Assembly: GCA_027596195.1 (NCBI GenBank)
Contig: JADGJG010000141.1
Location: 1-37,829, forward strand
DNA from: Podochytrium sp. JEL0797
Taxonomy: Eukaryota; Chytridiomycota; Chytridiomycetes; Chytridiales; Chytriomycetaceae
DNA length: 37,829 nt
Direction: 5' to 3'
The translations under genes were made by a program, and so were the position numbers. Position 1 is the stretch's first letter. Each line of letters opens with the position of its first letter. The notes beneath the pieces were generated by a model. It worked only from the letters and a program-made list of their open reading frames with translations, was not told where the DNA came from and searched no databases. Positions 19,863 through 30,331 of the stretch are shown piece after piece.

Positions 19863-22670
19863 TTAATACCCTTTCATGTCTTTCAACACAGCTTCCTCGC
19901 GATCAACGCTCATCTTGCCATACCCGAGCAACTGCATCGAAAACAATCCCGTCCCCGCCGTCATTCCTCGCAAATTCGTCGCATACCCAAGCATCGAACC
20001 CAATGGCACCGTCGCCGAAATCACATGACTCTCATACGCGCCCCCAACCCCAACCCCGCCGTGCTCATCTTCAGTTCCCAACGAAACGACACTGCCCCTC
20101 CGCGTCCCCGTCAAATCCTTGGTCACAGTGCCGACGTACTTTTCCGGCACAGTCACACTCAAATTCATAATCGGTTCCAGCAACCGCGTCGGGGGGTTCT
20201 GAACGGGACCACCCCCCATCGGAACTCCTCTCATCGCGTCACGCATACATCTCCCCGTAGCAGCACGCACGGCGCCCAAAGACGTCAACTCGGGTTTAAA
20301 CAGTTTAACCTCCACGACAGTGACTTTGAGATTCACGACAGGAAACCCGAGAATCGGGCCACGCGCCAACGCGCCTTGGATCCCATCTCGCAAGGCTTCC
20401 TTTGTTTCCTGGATAGAAGGGTACCCGAACGGCGCAGTGGGGACGGGCTTGCCCTTTCCATTCCGCGAAGGAACCATGAGCAGTGGAACGGGGTACATGT
20501 CGGCCACGTCAAAACGCGAGTCCAAGTCGATCGTGTTGCCATTGCCTTCGGAAACATCAATCCATTCCTCACACGATTCCCTCCCTTCAATCACGAGAGA
20601 CACGGACAATTTGGAGTGTTTTCCGAAAATTTCTTTGTCGTAGTCGAGGAAGCAGTCGACGGGTCCCACCTCGGCGGGGATCGTTTCGCGATACGAAATC
20701 GAAACTTTGCCCATTTGTGCCGCGCATTTGTGTGTATCGAGGAGTCGCTCGGATGCGATTTCGAGATGCAGTTCGCCCATTCCGCCGAGGAGGGTTTGTC
20801 CGCTGTCGGGGTCGGTTGTGACGACGAGGGATGGATCTTCGCGGACGAGGGCGTTGAGGGAGGATTCGAGCTTGCGCGTGTCGGAAGAGGAGACGGGTTC
20901 GACAGAGCGGATGAAAACGGGTGGTGGGAGGTAAATGGTTTCCAACGTTTTGGACGAAGCGGGAGGTTTGATGGTTGGTAAAGGAGCGTTCGCGGAGGAT
21001 TTTTTGCCGCTCGCGCCGCCCTTGATTCCGTGCTCGTTCGCGAGGAGGAGTGTATCGCCGGTTTTGGTTTCAGTGAGGCCGAGGACACAGGCAATGTTGC
21101 CCATCGAGACTTTAGGGATCTCTTCGTAGTCATCGGCGTACATTTGGAGGATTTTGGTTGCGCGCTCAGTAATGTTTTGGGACGAATTGAAAAGCATGGA
21201 GCGTGGTTGCAGTGATCCTGGAACAAAAAGAGTTTCAGCGCGATAAACAACTCTGCGATACAAAGAGTCCACAAACCAGAGTAAACCCGAATAAACACCA
21301 TCGCTCCGCGTTTTTCGTCGTGAATAATCTTGAAAGCCAATCCACAAAAGGCCTTGTCATTGAAATCGACAGTTGTAATATCGCCATTTGCCTTGGTCGC
21401 GACGGGTGCTGGTCGCTCGCTCGGAGAGGGCAAATAGTCCACGACTGCATCCATCACGGGCTGAACTCCCGTGTTCTTGAAAGCCGATCCGCAAAGCACT
21501 GGAACAACCTTCCCACTCCCAGTCAACCTTCTCAACGCAGGTTTCAACACGGAGGCCTTGACTGCCAAATGAGAACCATCCGCCTCTTCCAAAAATGCTT
21601 CCACAACTTCATCATCCAACGCAGCCAACTGTTCGACCAGGTTCACTCTCGCGTCTTGAATGTCTTGCCAAACTTTGACCACACGGTCCTTCTCGATTCC
21701 AGCCAACAACGCATCGTCTCCAGTGCAGCAAGTCGCCACAAAGCTTTCTTCCCCTCCATCCACTCTTCTCCGGCGCACAACACTCCCAGTCTCGCTTCCC
21801 AAAAAATCAATCACCTCCATCTCCACCAAATCAAATACCCCGCGAAACCGAATCCCCGTCGCTGTTTCGGCAAATATGGGCCATTGGATGGGCACAGGCT
21901 GACCCCATCCTTTCAAGCGGTTCGAAATAGCGGCCAAAGCGCGTGGGAACGACGACCCTTCGCGATCCATTTTGTTGACGAGAATGAGCCGCGGGATTTT
22001 TTGACGATTCGCTTGCTTCCAGACGGTTTCGGTTTGGGCTTCGACTCCAGCGACACCGTCGAGGAGTACGACGGCGCTGTCGAGAATGCGGACGGATCGT
22101 TCAACTTTGGAAGTTTTATCCATCAGCGTGAATTCAAAGACTCAAAATCAAACTTCTCCTTGTACCTTCCATTGTAAAGTCAACGTGCCCAGGAGTGTCA
22201 ATGAGGTTGATGCGATTGTTGTTCCAGAAGAGCGGGATACACGCCGAAGTGATTGTGATTCCGCGAGAGCGTTCGGCTGGAAGATAATCTGTAACAGTTG
22301 AACCAGAGTCTACATCTGTTGTTTCGAAATGACGGGTCGTTTGTGATTTGGCATTCGATCCGTTCCGCAAGAGGCAGGTTTGGTCAGAGAAAACGAAATC
22401 AGGCCGCTACCTCCTATCCTTTGCGTGTATCCCGCATAGTAAAGCATTCGCTCGGTGATGGTAGTTTTCCCCGCATCAATATGGGCAATGCTGTTCAGAG
22501 TTGGTCAAACTCGTTTTTGAGAACTTCAGTCACAACTCTCACATTCCAATGTTGCGAATCCGATCGGTTGGGATTTCGCTTGGATCTTTGCGGAGCTTGA
22601 ATGTCGATGAGAAGCATCGAATGTGTATGAGGGACGGCGTGAAAGGACGCCGCAGATATTGGCAAATCAT
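19863..22670 (-). CDS. MEF2: Mitochondrial elongation factor G 2 / ribosome-recycling GTPase
   Basis: Five exons on the minus strand (22670-22543, 22490-22411, 22315-22166, 22104-21277, 21217-19863) give 846 aa. The Arg/Ser-rich N-terminus ([20 protein letters not shown]) is a typical mitochondrial presequence. GTPase motifs follow: AHIDAGKT (G1), RGIT (G2), DTPGH (G3), NKMD (G4). Later come RVYSGSLQPR (domain II), GMGELHLEI and the EF-G domain IV/V regions ending [20 protein letters not shown]. The [11 protein letters not shown] and domain IV sequence fit the EF-G2/MEF2 (GFM2) clade, which acts with recycling factor to split mitochondrial ribosomes after termination. EF-G1 cannot be fully excluded without a tree. 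An internal low-complexity insert ([20 protein letters not shown]) separates domains II and III. Confidence 0.9.
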
Positions 22671-22845
22671 GCTTGCACAAAGAAAAGCAAAAGCAAACGA
22701 ATCTGCGAAAAGCGCGGAAACTTCTTCTCACCACAAAACCGCTACTGGCTTTTCGTGTAAAAGCAACAGCTGTTTATTCTCTTTCAAAGGCGCGCAAGAA
22801 GCAATCCACATGCAAACAAATACAATCCTCGACTGCCCACTCCCC

Positions 22846-23215
<370 letters not shown>

Positions 23216-23329
23216 GTGTGTTTGCGGGGGGGTTTTTTTCGGAGGAAAAACCAGTGGCGAAGCGCCTCGAGTGCGCGCAACCAGCCAATATTTCTCACGC
23301 TCTCTCCTTCATTATTATTCAAAATCAAA

Positions 23330-24797
23330 CTAATAGTCTTCGTCCTCTTCGTTGTCCTCCAGGCTCAATCCGCCCAACCTCGTTGAACCACGACCCGAAA
23401 CATTCCCACCACCGCCACGACCAGCGCTAATCCGCTCGGTATTCCTTCTCAATTCCCTGTCAACAACATGCTGCCCATGAATAGCACCCACACCGTAATA
23501 ATGGTGATGCATCTGTGCCGCGCCAGCTGGAACGCCAAACTGTGGCATGCCGTGGGGCGTCGCCATGAAACTTCCGGCTCCGTTTCCATTGTTGCTACTG
23601 AGTGAAGAGTGTTGCTGCTGTTGCTGGTTCGCGTGATTCTGAGGGTCGAGGTGTTGGAGGTGGGGAGGTAACGTTTTGAGGTTTTGGAACGTCGGAGCCG
23701 TGAAATACAGGTACAGTGTGCCAAAAAAGAGGACGGACCCAAAGACCTGGGTTCGCATGATGATGTTTAGTTTCAGTTCGAAATGCGTCGGTGGAGGCGA
23801 CAAACAAAAAAACATCTACCATCGTCTTCATGCTCAGGGGCTCAAACAACCGATTCAATACCTCAGCAATCGCTTCAGCTCCAACCTTCAATCGCCCAAC
23901 TTCGTAAGGATCGCGATTCATGCAGAGTTCCCAGTCGGAACAGAGTTGTTGCATGGCTGGCACTCGGTGTTCGGGTGGGGAGCATTTGTTTGCCAGGTAC
24001 ATTTTCGAACAATCATGAACTTGCTGAATGATTTCTAAGAAACGTGTGTCGCATGGGTTTTGCAAGTTAGAAATTCGCGTGTATGTTTCTCATCAAAAAC
24101 AACTCGAACCAGATGAGAATTCGACCGCCTTCATTTCCAGGTCATGTTGCACCGTTCGAATGAATTGAATAATCAGATATACAGAGAGAACCATGGTGAA
24201 CAAAGTGAAAGCCAGGCGGAGGTAACTGTTTTTTCGTTGTTTTTTTTGGTCCGAGGTTCGGGTTGAGAGCACTTTCGACACAACACGAGCAGTCATCTCT
24301 CACCCCATAACAATATACGGCCACAATAAATGATTCGAAAATCCGTTGAACTGGGCATGTTGGGTCTGCTGTTGGTTAGTGCTTCGGCTGTTGTTGTTCG
24401 ACGGCTCAGACGCAGCTTTCGAAGACGGAGAGGACCACAGCCACGACATGAAACCCTTCTTGGATTCCACAATGGAGTCGTTCACACTTTCCACCGGCCG
24501 TTGTTGATGCACCTTGGCGACAGTTTTCGAAGATGCTTCAGGGAGCGGTTCATCTGGCATGGGTTGCTTTCGTTTCCTCAATCCAGGACCCTCCGTAGCG
24601 GAGCGAGAAGGCACGTGTGGATTCCGTTGTTGAGTCAATTGGGGTTGTGGTGCTTGATGCATGGTTGGAAGGGATGACGATGTCAAAGGCGTGGCAGCAA
24701 AGGCGGATTTCGTAACCACAGATTTAGGCATGTTCCAGCCAGCAAACGAGCTGTTGTCGTCAACATCCATGGGTGCGTAACGGTCGCGGCGTTCCAT
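23330..24797 (-). CDS. Brl1/Brr6 family nuclear envelope protein
   Basis: Four exons on the minus strand (24797-24304, 24225-24110, 24034-23820, 23746-23330) give 413 aa. A disordered, Gln/Ser-rich N-terminal half precedes TM1 (LAFTLFTMVLSVYLIIQFI). The conserved lumenal di-disulfide domain follows, with four Cys (HDCSKMYLANKCSPPEHRVP, then QQLCSDWELCMNRDPYEVG), the AEVLNRLFEPLSMKTM helix, and TM2 (VFGSVLFFGTLYLYF). Brl1/Brr6 assist nuclear pore complex assembly and lipid homeostasis at the nuclear envelope. They are found in organisms with closed mitosis, chiefly fungi, which supports a fungal source. The C-terminal tail is His/Gly/Asn rich, ending in an acidic DNEEDEDY. Confidence 0.92.
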
Positions 24798-24893
24798 GGC
24801 CTGTGGCTTTGTTTTTTGATATTTTTTTCCTTTCTGCGAGTTTGCGACAATCTCTCGAGATTCCCAGTCGAGACCGAATCCTCTGAAAGAAAT

Positions 24894-26560
24894 ATGCAGC
24901 ACGACCCGGTCATCGAGATTGAAGAAAGCGATCATCAGAGCACGCGTGCCGAAAAAGACGATACGAGTTTGCGCTCGCAGCACCTCAACTTGAAATCCGT
25001 GGTCGAAGAGTTTGTGGAGCGCAACAAGGACCCCTCAGCATCAAACTATAGTGTTGGATACAGATCAAACAAGAGTGCTCCAGCTGACAGCACTTATTCT
25101 TTTGATACGAGAAATGTGGTGGGGTACGCTGATTCGAACGCGTCGATTGCCACGACTGGCGCGCCAAACTTGAACCCAGCTCTCAGAGCCCTCACGAACG
25201 CACTTGTGAGGGCAAACAGCTCTGATAATAATACAACGCGCAGCAAACCCCGGGGTAGAAAGCTTTCTCAGCAGGCACGTTCTCTTTCCTTTTCCTTCTT
25301 AATTTTTACTCCTTAAACAGGATGGGGGAAGATCTCCCACGCATCTCACAACTCGTATATTATCCCCGCAATCAAATATTTCGCATGAGCTCCGAACCCG
25401 TCGGTCCCAGAAACAGGGAACGAAACTCCCAAATTCCTTCTCGGAACTTTCGGAAGCGCATTACCACGCGATCCGACTCTCCTTCGAATCAAGTGACCTG
25501 GACCCACATCATCTCGTCGACAGACTTTTGGTACTGAGGAAGAACGCGGCTTGGGCTCACGCGAATCCATTTCACCCCCACTTGAAGTATTTGGATTCTA
25601 AAAAAGTGGATGTTTCGACAGATTTGCTTGAAAATGCAACTTTGACCAAGAAAAGGGGTTGGAAGAAAGTTAACGCTTTTCTCAAACAAATGCTAGGCAA
25701 TGGCGAATTGGTGGCAGAAATTTCTGCAGTGGAGGAACTGCCAGCCGATTATACCCCCCCGAAGCCGCCACTAACACTATCTCCTGATGACTTCCTAAAC
25801 CTGGCCATCTATTACCACGAGGCAGCAGAGTTGCCGCTCGCAGCATTCTATTTGAAGAAAGCGTGTCCCACAATGAGCTCATCAGATGATTTCACCAACC
25901 CACTCGCACTTTATCTGCTCGCGTTGTCACGGCGACACGGATGGGGAGTCGCTCAAGATGCCAACACCGCTTTCCTCAACCTCATCCAATGTTGCGAAAA
26001 AATCATTTTAATGGTCCCCACCCTCTTGGCCGCAAAACTTCACTCAACGACAGAGGATCCGCTATTGACTTCTTCTCCAGTGAGTCTGATGAATCTCAGC
26101 ATTCAAAGCCAAGTCAACAATCCGCGCACGAGCCAAATGTCGTTGTGGAATAAGCGGAGAGTGAGTCGGCAAACAGGCGGGTCAATTTTCAGCCTATTTT
26201 CCACTTTTTCGGTGCGGGACGTTTGCTTGGATGATGGTTTGTGAATTCATTTCTCGACTTTTATTTATTTCTTTGTTCAATCTAGCCATGAATATTCTCC
26301 CGTTACCCTTATTTGAAATTGCCATGTCACTGATCCAGGGATGGGGGGTCCCCAAATCACGACCTGCCGCAGTATATTTTTACAAGGCAGCCGCGATTCT
26401 CGGGGATGCGGATGCAATGCACGAGCTTGGCCAGATCTACGCGAAGCTAGGAAACAAAATGGAAGCAGCGTTGTGGCTTCGACAGGCACATAGCAACGGG
26501 AGGAGTATGATGGGAGAGGCATGGGTATTCAAGCGAAAATGGGGTGGAGACCAAGAATAG
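24894..26560 (+). CDS. Sel1-like repeat protein
   Basis: Three exons (24894-25274, 25321-26236, 26286-26560) give 523 aa. Exon 1 encodes a disordered Ser/Asn-rich region. Exons 2-3 encode a conserved helical region (NPFHPHLKYLDSKKVDVSTD, then DDFLNLAIYYHEAAELPLAA) and Sel1/TPR-like repeats with the usual A-x-x-x-L-G/Y pattern (YLLALSRRHGWGVAQDANTA; AMHELGQIYAKLGNKMEAAL). Sel1 proteins scaffold complexes; fungal examples include Skt5/Chs4 and Dsf2. The first intron begins with GC (CAG|GCACGT), which is required to keep frame. The second intron (26237-26285) is chosen from several donors because only it restores the Sel1 frame. The stop codon is 1 bp from the stop of the convergent gene. Confidence 0.75.
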
Positions 26561-26561
26561 T

Positions 26562-28101
26562 TTATTTTTTGTTGGGATTCCACCAGACAACGAGATTCTT
26601 TCCTTGGAAGTTTAAAAATTGAGTCCGAATCTCCCCGTCCGGTCTTTTCTCCTTGATCCATTCCACCAAATCCAAAGTCGTCGAAACAGGATTCCCGTTC
26701 GAGAGCATCCGATCGCTGAAATCGTCCTTGAACACACAGCATGGAATAACAGCGAACGGAATATTGCAAGCGAGAGCGGTTTCAACAATCGCACCCGTCG
26801 CTTGGTCAGGGTGCAACCCGACCATCAAGGACGCTTTTCGGATTTCGTCAGTGACCGTTTCGGGGGTGAAGAATAGTTGCTGGTATTTGAACGGCAAGTC
26901 TTGCATGATGGAGGCATCCGCAGGAGTCCCGGATTCTTGACGCTCGGTCGATTCACGGCAGCACTGGGAACCACCAGCCTCTTCGTGATCATCAATCAGA
27001 TCCTCTTCCTCAAGCGGTTCCTCCTCCACTTCCTCTTCCCCAGCATCTGCACCGGCTCCTTCCCCTCGGAGCTTCCTCTTGTTCCTTTTGACCCACTTCT
27101 TCAACGCAGACCCCACTCGCAACGGCCTCGAGTCCACAACACTACATTTCGCAACACCAAGGTCAAACAAATCCAAACTGAGCTGGCCACCGCCTCCCGC
27201 GATATCAAAGACTCCCGATCCAGCCGAGAGTGCCTCGGCGCCCCCAAACGTGTCGAGGATCCAGGATGCGAAAATGGCGGCGCGACAGGCGTGCGGAGAT
27301 TTCTCGTGCATCGGAGTCGGATCACCCCACTCGAGAGTGGCGTTTTCCAATCTTTTCGCGAGGCGCTGTTACGGGAAGGTAATAGGGCAAATAAGCACGG
27401 ATGCAAAACAAAATCAAGAATACAAAACAAACCTCTGCCAACCACACCTTCCTCACCCCGACAATCTCTTCCACAGGCACATGCACAAACGCACACTTGT
27501 CCCTAAGAGGACACCTCCCCCCGGTATTGATCCAAAACTTGCATATCCTTGTTTCCTTCTGGGCCGCAACCACACCCTCCTGCACCGGCATCTCAGCCTC
27601 AAACCCCCTCCCCACAAACCGCTCCACCATTTCACATTCACTCCGTGCAACAATCCGGGCTTCCAACAACCTGTCACCTCCATCCACAGAATCAATCCAC
27701 CCACTCGCTGGATCCGCAAAGACCAAGTCTCCCACCACGCTAACCACATCCCCCAGCTTCACTTTCCCCTTTTTGTAGCTCGTGCATGTCCCGGAGGGGG
27801 TGTTGTCCGCGTTCACAACGACCGTGATTTTGGCGCAACATGTGCAGGATGTAGATGTGCTGGGGAAGCGGAGGTCGAGAAAGACGAGTTTGGAGAAACG
27901 GGATCGGATGCGCACGATTCGGCCTTGGAAGCGGAGGTTCGTAACGGTTGGAAATGCGGAGGCGGCGGGTTTGGAGGACGGTGTCGCAGGAAGGGTGTCG
28001 GTTGGGGCATTGGGTGGCAGTGATTCGAGTATGTTGTTGATCAGAAGGGATGGGCTGTGGGTGATGCGGAAGTCGTGGATCGTGGCCGCCGAAGCAATCA
28101 T
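26562..28101 (-). CDS. OB-like / CCCH zinc finger / methyltransferase-fold protein, unnamed family
   Basis: Two exons on the minus strand (28101-27433, 27365-26562) give 490 aa. Residues about 52-135 form a beta-rich OB-fold-like region with a CTCC cluster. A C-x9-C-x5-C-x3-H zinc finger lies at 187-207 (CKFWINTGGRCPLRDKCAFVH spans it). After the intron comes a Rossmann-like methyltransferase motif I (FDIAGGGGQL at 276-285), an acidic/basic insert (about residues 310-355), and the conserved VGLHPDQATGAIVETALA with NIPFAVIPCCVF, seen in SAM-dependent methyltransferases of this kind. A CCCH finger beside a methyltransferase core suggests an RNA substrate; that is inference. The first ATG in frame is 28101 (upstream frame starts with GTG). 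The AATAAA signal overlaps the stop codon (26561-26566 as TTTATT). Confidence 0.8.
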
Positions 28102-28230
28102 GTGCGTGCAGTGGAAGAAAAAAAGAAAGGGAACCGGTCGGAATCTTGCGCAGCGGATCCGCCCATGTCCGGACTCCACAGTATCGAAGCATTATCAAAC
28201 GTTAATGGAAAACTTATCTTTATTCCACCG

Positions 28231-28449
28231 TCACAGAATCAAACAAAGAATCGTCTCGGACAACGCCGCCTTCCTCGTCTCATTCCCGCAACACATACTG
28301 CTGCTGGAACGATGCTGCTGCGTATCCAAACCGCTTCCGTCTGTGATTCCCGAACCGCTGCTGCGCTGCGATGGCACGCAATCAAACACTTTGAGTGTGG
28401 CTGCGAAGGTAAGGACAGTGCGAGTGGCGAAGTTCATTGGCATCTTCAC
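28231..28449 (-). CDS. Small orphan ORF (about 70 aa)
   Basis: A 72-codon minus-strand ORF starting at ATG 28449 (or ATG 28443) ends at 28231, with AATAAA on the same strand 7-12 nt after the stop (28224-28219). The product is Ser/Gln rich with no TM or known domain. An alternative reading is that GTGAAG...TTCGCAG (about 49 nt, starting just before the ATG) is an intron, which would make the ORF non-coding or differently framed. It sits about 130 bp upstream of the zinc finger-methyltransferase gene in the same orientation, and could also be part of that gene's leader. Confidence 0.35.
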   Translation of the reverse strand: MKMPMNFATRTVLTFAATLKVFDCVPSQRSSGSGITDGSGLDTQQHRSSSSMCCGNETRKAALSETILCLIL

Positions 28450-28569
28450 GGGCTGGATCGGGGTTGCAGATGAGAGAAGAAGTGAACTCGTTCAGATAAG
28501 ATCGCCCTTGGGGATTCTGGCTTGTTTTTTGAAATTCTGAAACACGGGAACGCGCGAAAATTGTCAAGA

Positions 28570-28889
28570 ATGCTGCGCCCTTTCGTGGTGGCGGCCATCA
28601 CTCTCTTGATTCCTCTCGGCACCAACTCCTCACCGGTCCCACTCCCGGCGCCCGCAGAACGACCTCCAAACCCGTGCTGGAAGATGGCGTCAGGAAAAGT
28701 TTGCTTCTCGACTCACGTTGTGGCAGAATGCGAGAACGAAGGTGATCGACCTTTCCCTTTCATCCAAAGACGTATACCGTAACGCGTATACCGGAAGTAG
28801 TTTTCAAACTTCAACCCAAGTGTGAGCCCGGCCTGTTCTGTTGCCCCAACACATTCACGTGTTTAAACTCGACGGCTTGTTGGAATTAA
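28570..28889 (+). CDS. Small secreted cysteine-rich protein
   Basis: Two exons (28570-28741, 28798-28889) give 87 aa. The N-terminus is a clear signal peptide (MLRPFVVAAITLLIPLGTNS). A Pro-rich linker and a Cys-rich module follow: CWKMASGKVCFS, AEC, KCEPGLFCCP and TFTCLNSTACWN, eight to nine cysteines in ~55 residues. The intron removes a frame that would otherwise lose the second half of the cysteines, which supports the splice. Such small secreted proteins in fungi are effector-like, antimicrobial or wall-associated; none of these can be assigned. The 3' end converges on the snoRNA host gene, whose polyadenylation signal is 15 bp beyond the stop. Confidence 0.6.
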
Positions 28890-28903
28890 ACTTTCAAACT
28901 TCC

Positions 28904-28909
28904 TTTATT
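28904..28909 (-). terminator. Polyadenylation signal of the snoRNA host gene
   Basis: TTTATT on plus is AATAAA on minus, about 50 nt into the last exon (from 28957). It overlaps the 3' UTR of the convergent secreted-peptide gene. Confidence 0.6.
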
Positions 28910-29019
28910 GTTCATTTTGAAGAAGAGAAGAGAGGGCGGGGGAGAGGCAAAACGAACCTGAGGAGAGAAAAAGGGTTAGAAAAAAGTAAAAGGAGAGAGA
29001 AAAGAGGTGGGAGAAAACG

Positions 29020-29099
29020 AATCCTCAGTAATCAATAAATCATTAAGTTAAGCCCTCACGTGTTGAATTGGGCACTTCAAAAAGTTCGCATCAGGGGAA
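29020..29099 (-). ncRNA. C/D-box snoRNA candidate, host intron 9
   Basis: On the minus strand: near-consensus C box CTGATGC (29094-29088) and D box CTGA (29028-29025), about 70 nt. The guide before D is AATGATTTATTGATTA; no target is recognised. The element is followed by a pyrimidine-rich tract, a CTAAC branch point and the last acceptor (ctcctcag). Confidence 0.55.
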
Positions 29100-29281
29100 T
29101 GGGAAAAGGGAGGGGTTCGCAGTTGCGTCGAAACACACCTTTTTTTTCAAACGAAGGGAACACCAGATGCACAGGTCGCGAGAGTATCTATATAACGCTG
29201 AAGAACGCCATTTAGAATTGACGAACATACGCATGGGAGGGGGTAAGGAGGGGAAAAGGCGGATCGGCGTTGGGATAAATG

Positions 29282-29353
29282 AAACGTCAGGCTCATTAAA
29301 TCATTGTTTGTGCTCCCCCATTCTTGGTCGGGGCCAAAAGTGTCATCCATCGA
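29282..29353 (-). ncRNA. C/D-box snoRNA candidate, host intron 8, predicted 18S A100 guide (snR51-type site)
   Basis: On the minus strand: D box CTGA (29290-29287) is preceded by TGATTTAATGAGC, complementary to 13-14 nt of the conserved 18S sequence GGCTCATTAAATCA. The fifth nucleotide upstream of the D box pairs with the A of GGCUCA, which corresponds to the known methylation site Am100 in yeast (guided by snR51) and Am99 in human. The C box is degenerate (GGATGAC, 29348-29342). Confidence 0.65.
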
Positions 29354-29515
29354 ATCAGGAATCCCAACGCGCCGCAAGTGGACATGAGGCGAAAACGAAA
29401 AAAGCACACACCTTGAAAAAACTTCGAATACGAAAACAAGAACGCATGGGTTGTCTGATTGCAGAGAATTAGTAAGGAGTGAGAAAAGAGGAGGGAGAAA
29501 GGGAGGAGAGAAATG

Positions 29516-29618
29516 CATCTTCAGTTTTATAGAGTCGTCATTTCACCAAACCACTTAAAACGCCCCGGCAAGGGCAGTGAGAGTGGGAATCGGACGCAAA
29601 TTATAACCATCATGAGAT
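29516..29618 (-). ncRNA. C/D-box snoRNA candidate, host intron 7
   Basis: On the minus strand: near-consensus C box ATGATGG (29613-29607) and D box CTGA (29524-29521), about 93 nt. The guide before D is CGACTCTATAAAA; no rRNA match is recalled. The internal D'/C' pair is not obvious. Confidence 0.55.
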
Positions 29619-29783
29619 GCAAAGGGATATAACGAAGCTGATCTCACCATTTATTGAACAAATTGAAAAATTTGTAACCAGTTCCTCCAACGCCGAACGT
29701 TCCGAATTGTACCTAAAATTGTTGGTTAGATTCAACAATTTCGAAACGCGAAAAGAGTGAGGAGAACGGGGAGAGGGGGCAAG

Positions 29784-29889
29784 TGGAGTCAGGAAACTGT
29801 AATCTAGGTCCGTGCATCGACGGCTTGTGAGGGCCGTCTCAAACAAGAGGTGTCAGAATAATGTTAGATGTGGTTGATCATCATAACAC
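29784..29889 (-). ncRNA. C/D-box snoRNA candidate, host intron 6
   Basis: On the minus strand: C box ATGATGA (29884-29878), D' box CTGA (29856-29853) and D box CTGA (29792-29789), about 96 nt. Between D' and D is a short hairpin (ACGGC...GCCGT). The guide before D is complementary to GAAACTGTAATCTAG and the one before D' to AATAATGTTAGATGTGG. I cannot assign rRNA targets with certainty. Confidence 0.68.
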
Positions 29890-30070
29890 TTGCGCCGCTG
29901 GGAGGAGGAGGGAATCGTGCGATGGAGTGGGATCTTTACCATTTTGACGCAGCGAGAGGATCGGGCTGGAAAACAATTGCACCGAGAATCATCACTGTTC
30001 TGGAGAAGAGGGAAACTTAGCAAAATGCTGACAGCAAAATTAGGACGGAAAGACGGAGGAAGAGGAGAGG

Positions 30071-30164
30071 TTGGGTCAGAGTCCATCTTATCGACAAATA
30101 TGCTTGTGTGAAGCGTTCCGTCAGGGATAACTGTTAGATTGACAAAGTTTGTTCATCACGCCCG
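30071..30164 (-). ncRNA. C/D-box snoRNA candidate, host intron 5 (paralogue of intron 4 element)
   Basis: On the minus strand: C box GTGATGA (30159-30153), perfect D' box CTGA (30124-30121) and D box CTGA (30079-30076), 84 nt. The guide before D' is complementary to the rRNA sequence GGATAACTG; N+5 would be the A of GGAUA. It is nearly identical to the intron 4 element over more than 80 nt, including flanking GCAAACGGGC, so one arose from the other by duplication of an intron-exon unit. Confidence 0.78.
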
Positions 30165-30331
30165 TTTGCTTGGAGGGGAGTGTTGGAGAGTAGAAGGCAG
30201 AAACATACCCGGCGATCCTCGGAAATGCAAGACTATTGTATGAATTGGTGTCCGCACAGCCTGCAACAAAATAAATCGATCAGCTTGAGTTCGCAAAAAA
30301 AAGTGACGGAAGGAGTGAGGAAGAGGGGTGG

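Noticed and set aside
20025..20981. Long plus-strand ORF within the mitochondrial EF-G2 gene
   Set aside because: Antisense to a conserved GTPase exon. The protein is Arg/His-rich without any domain.
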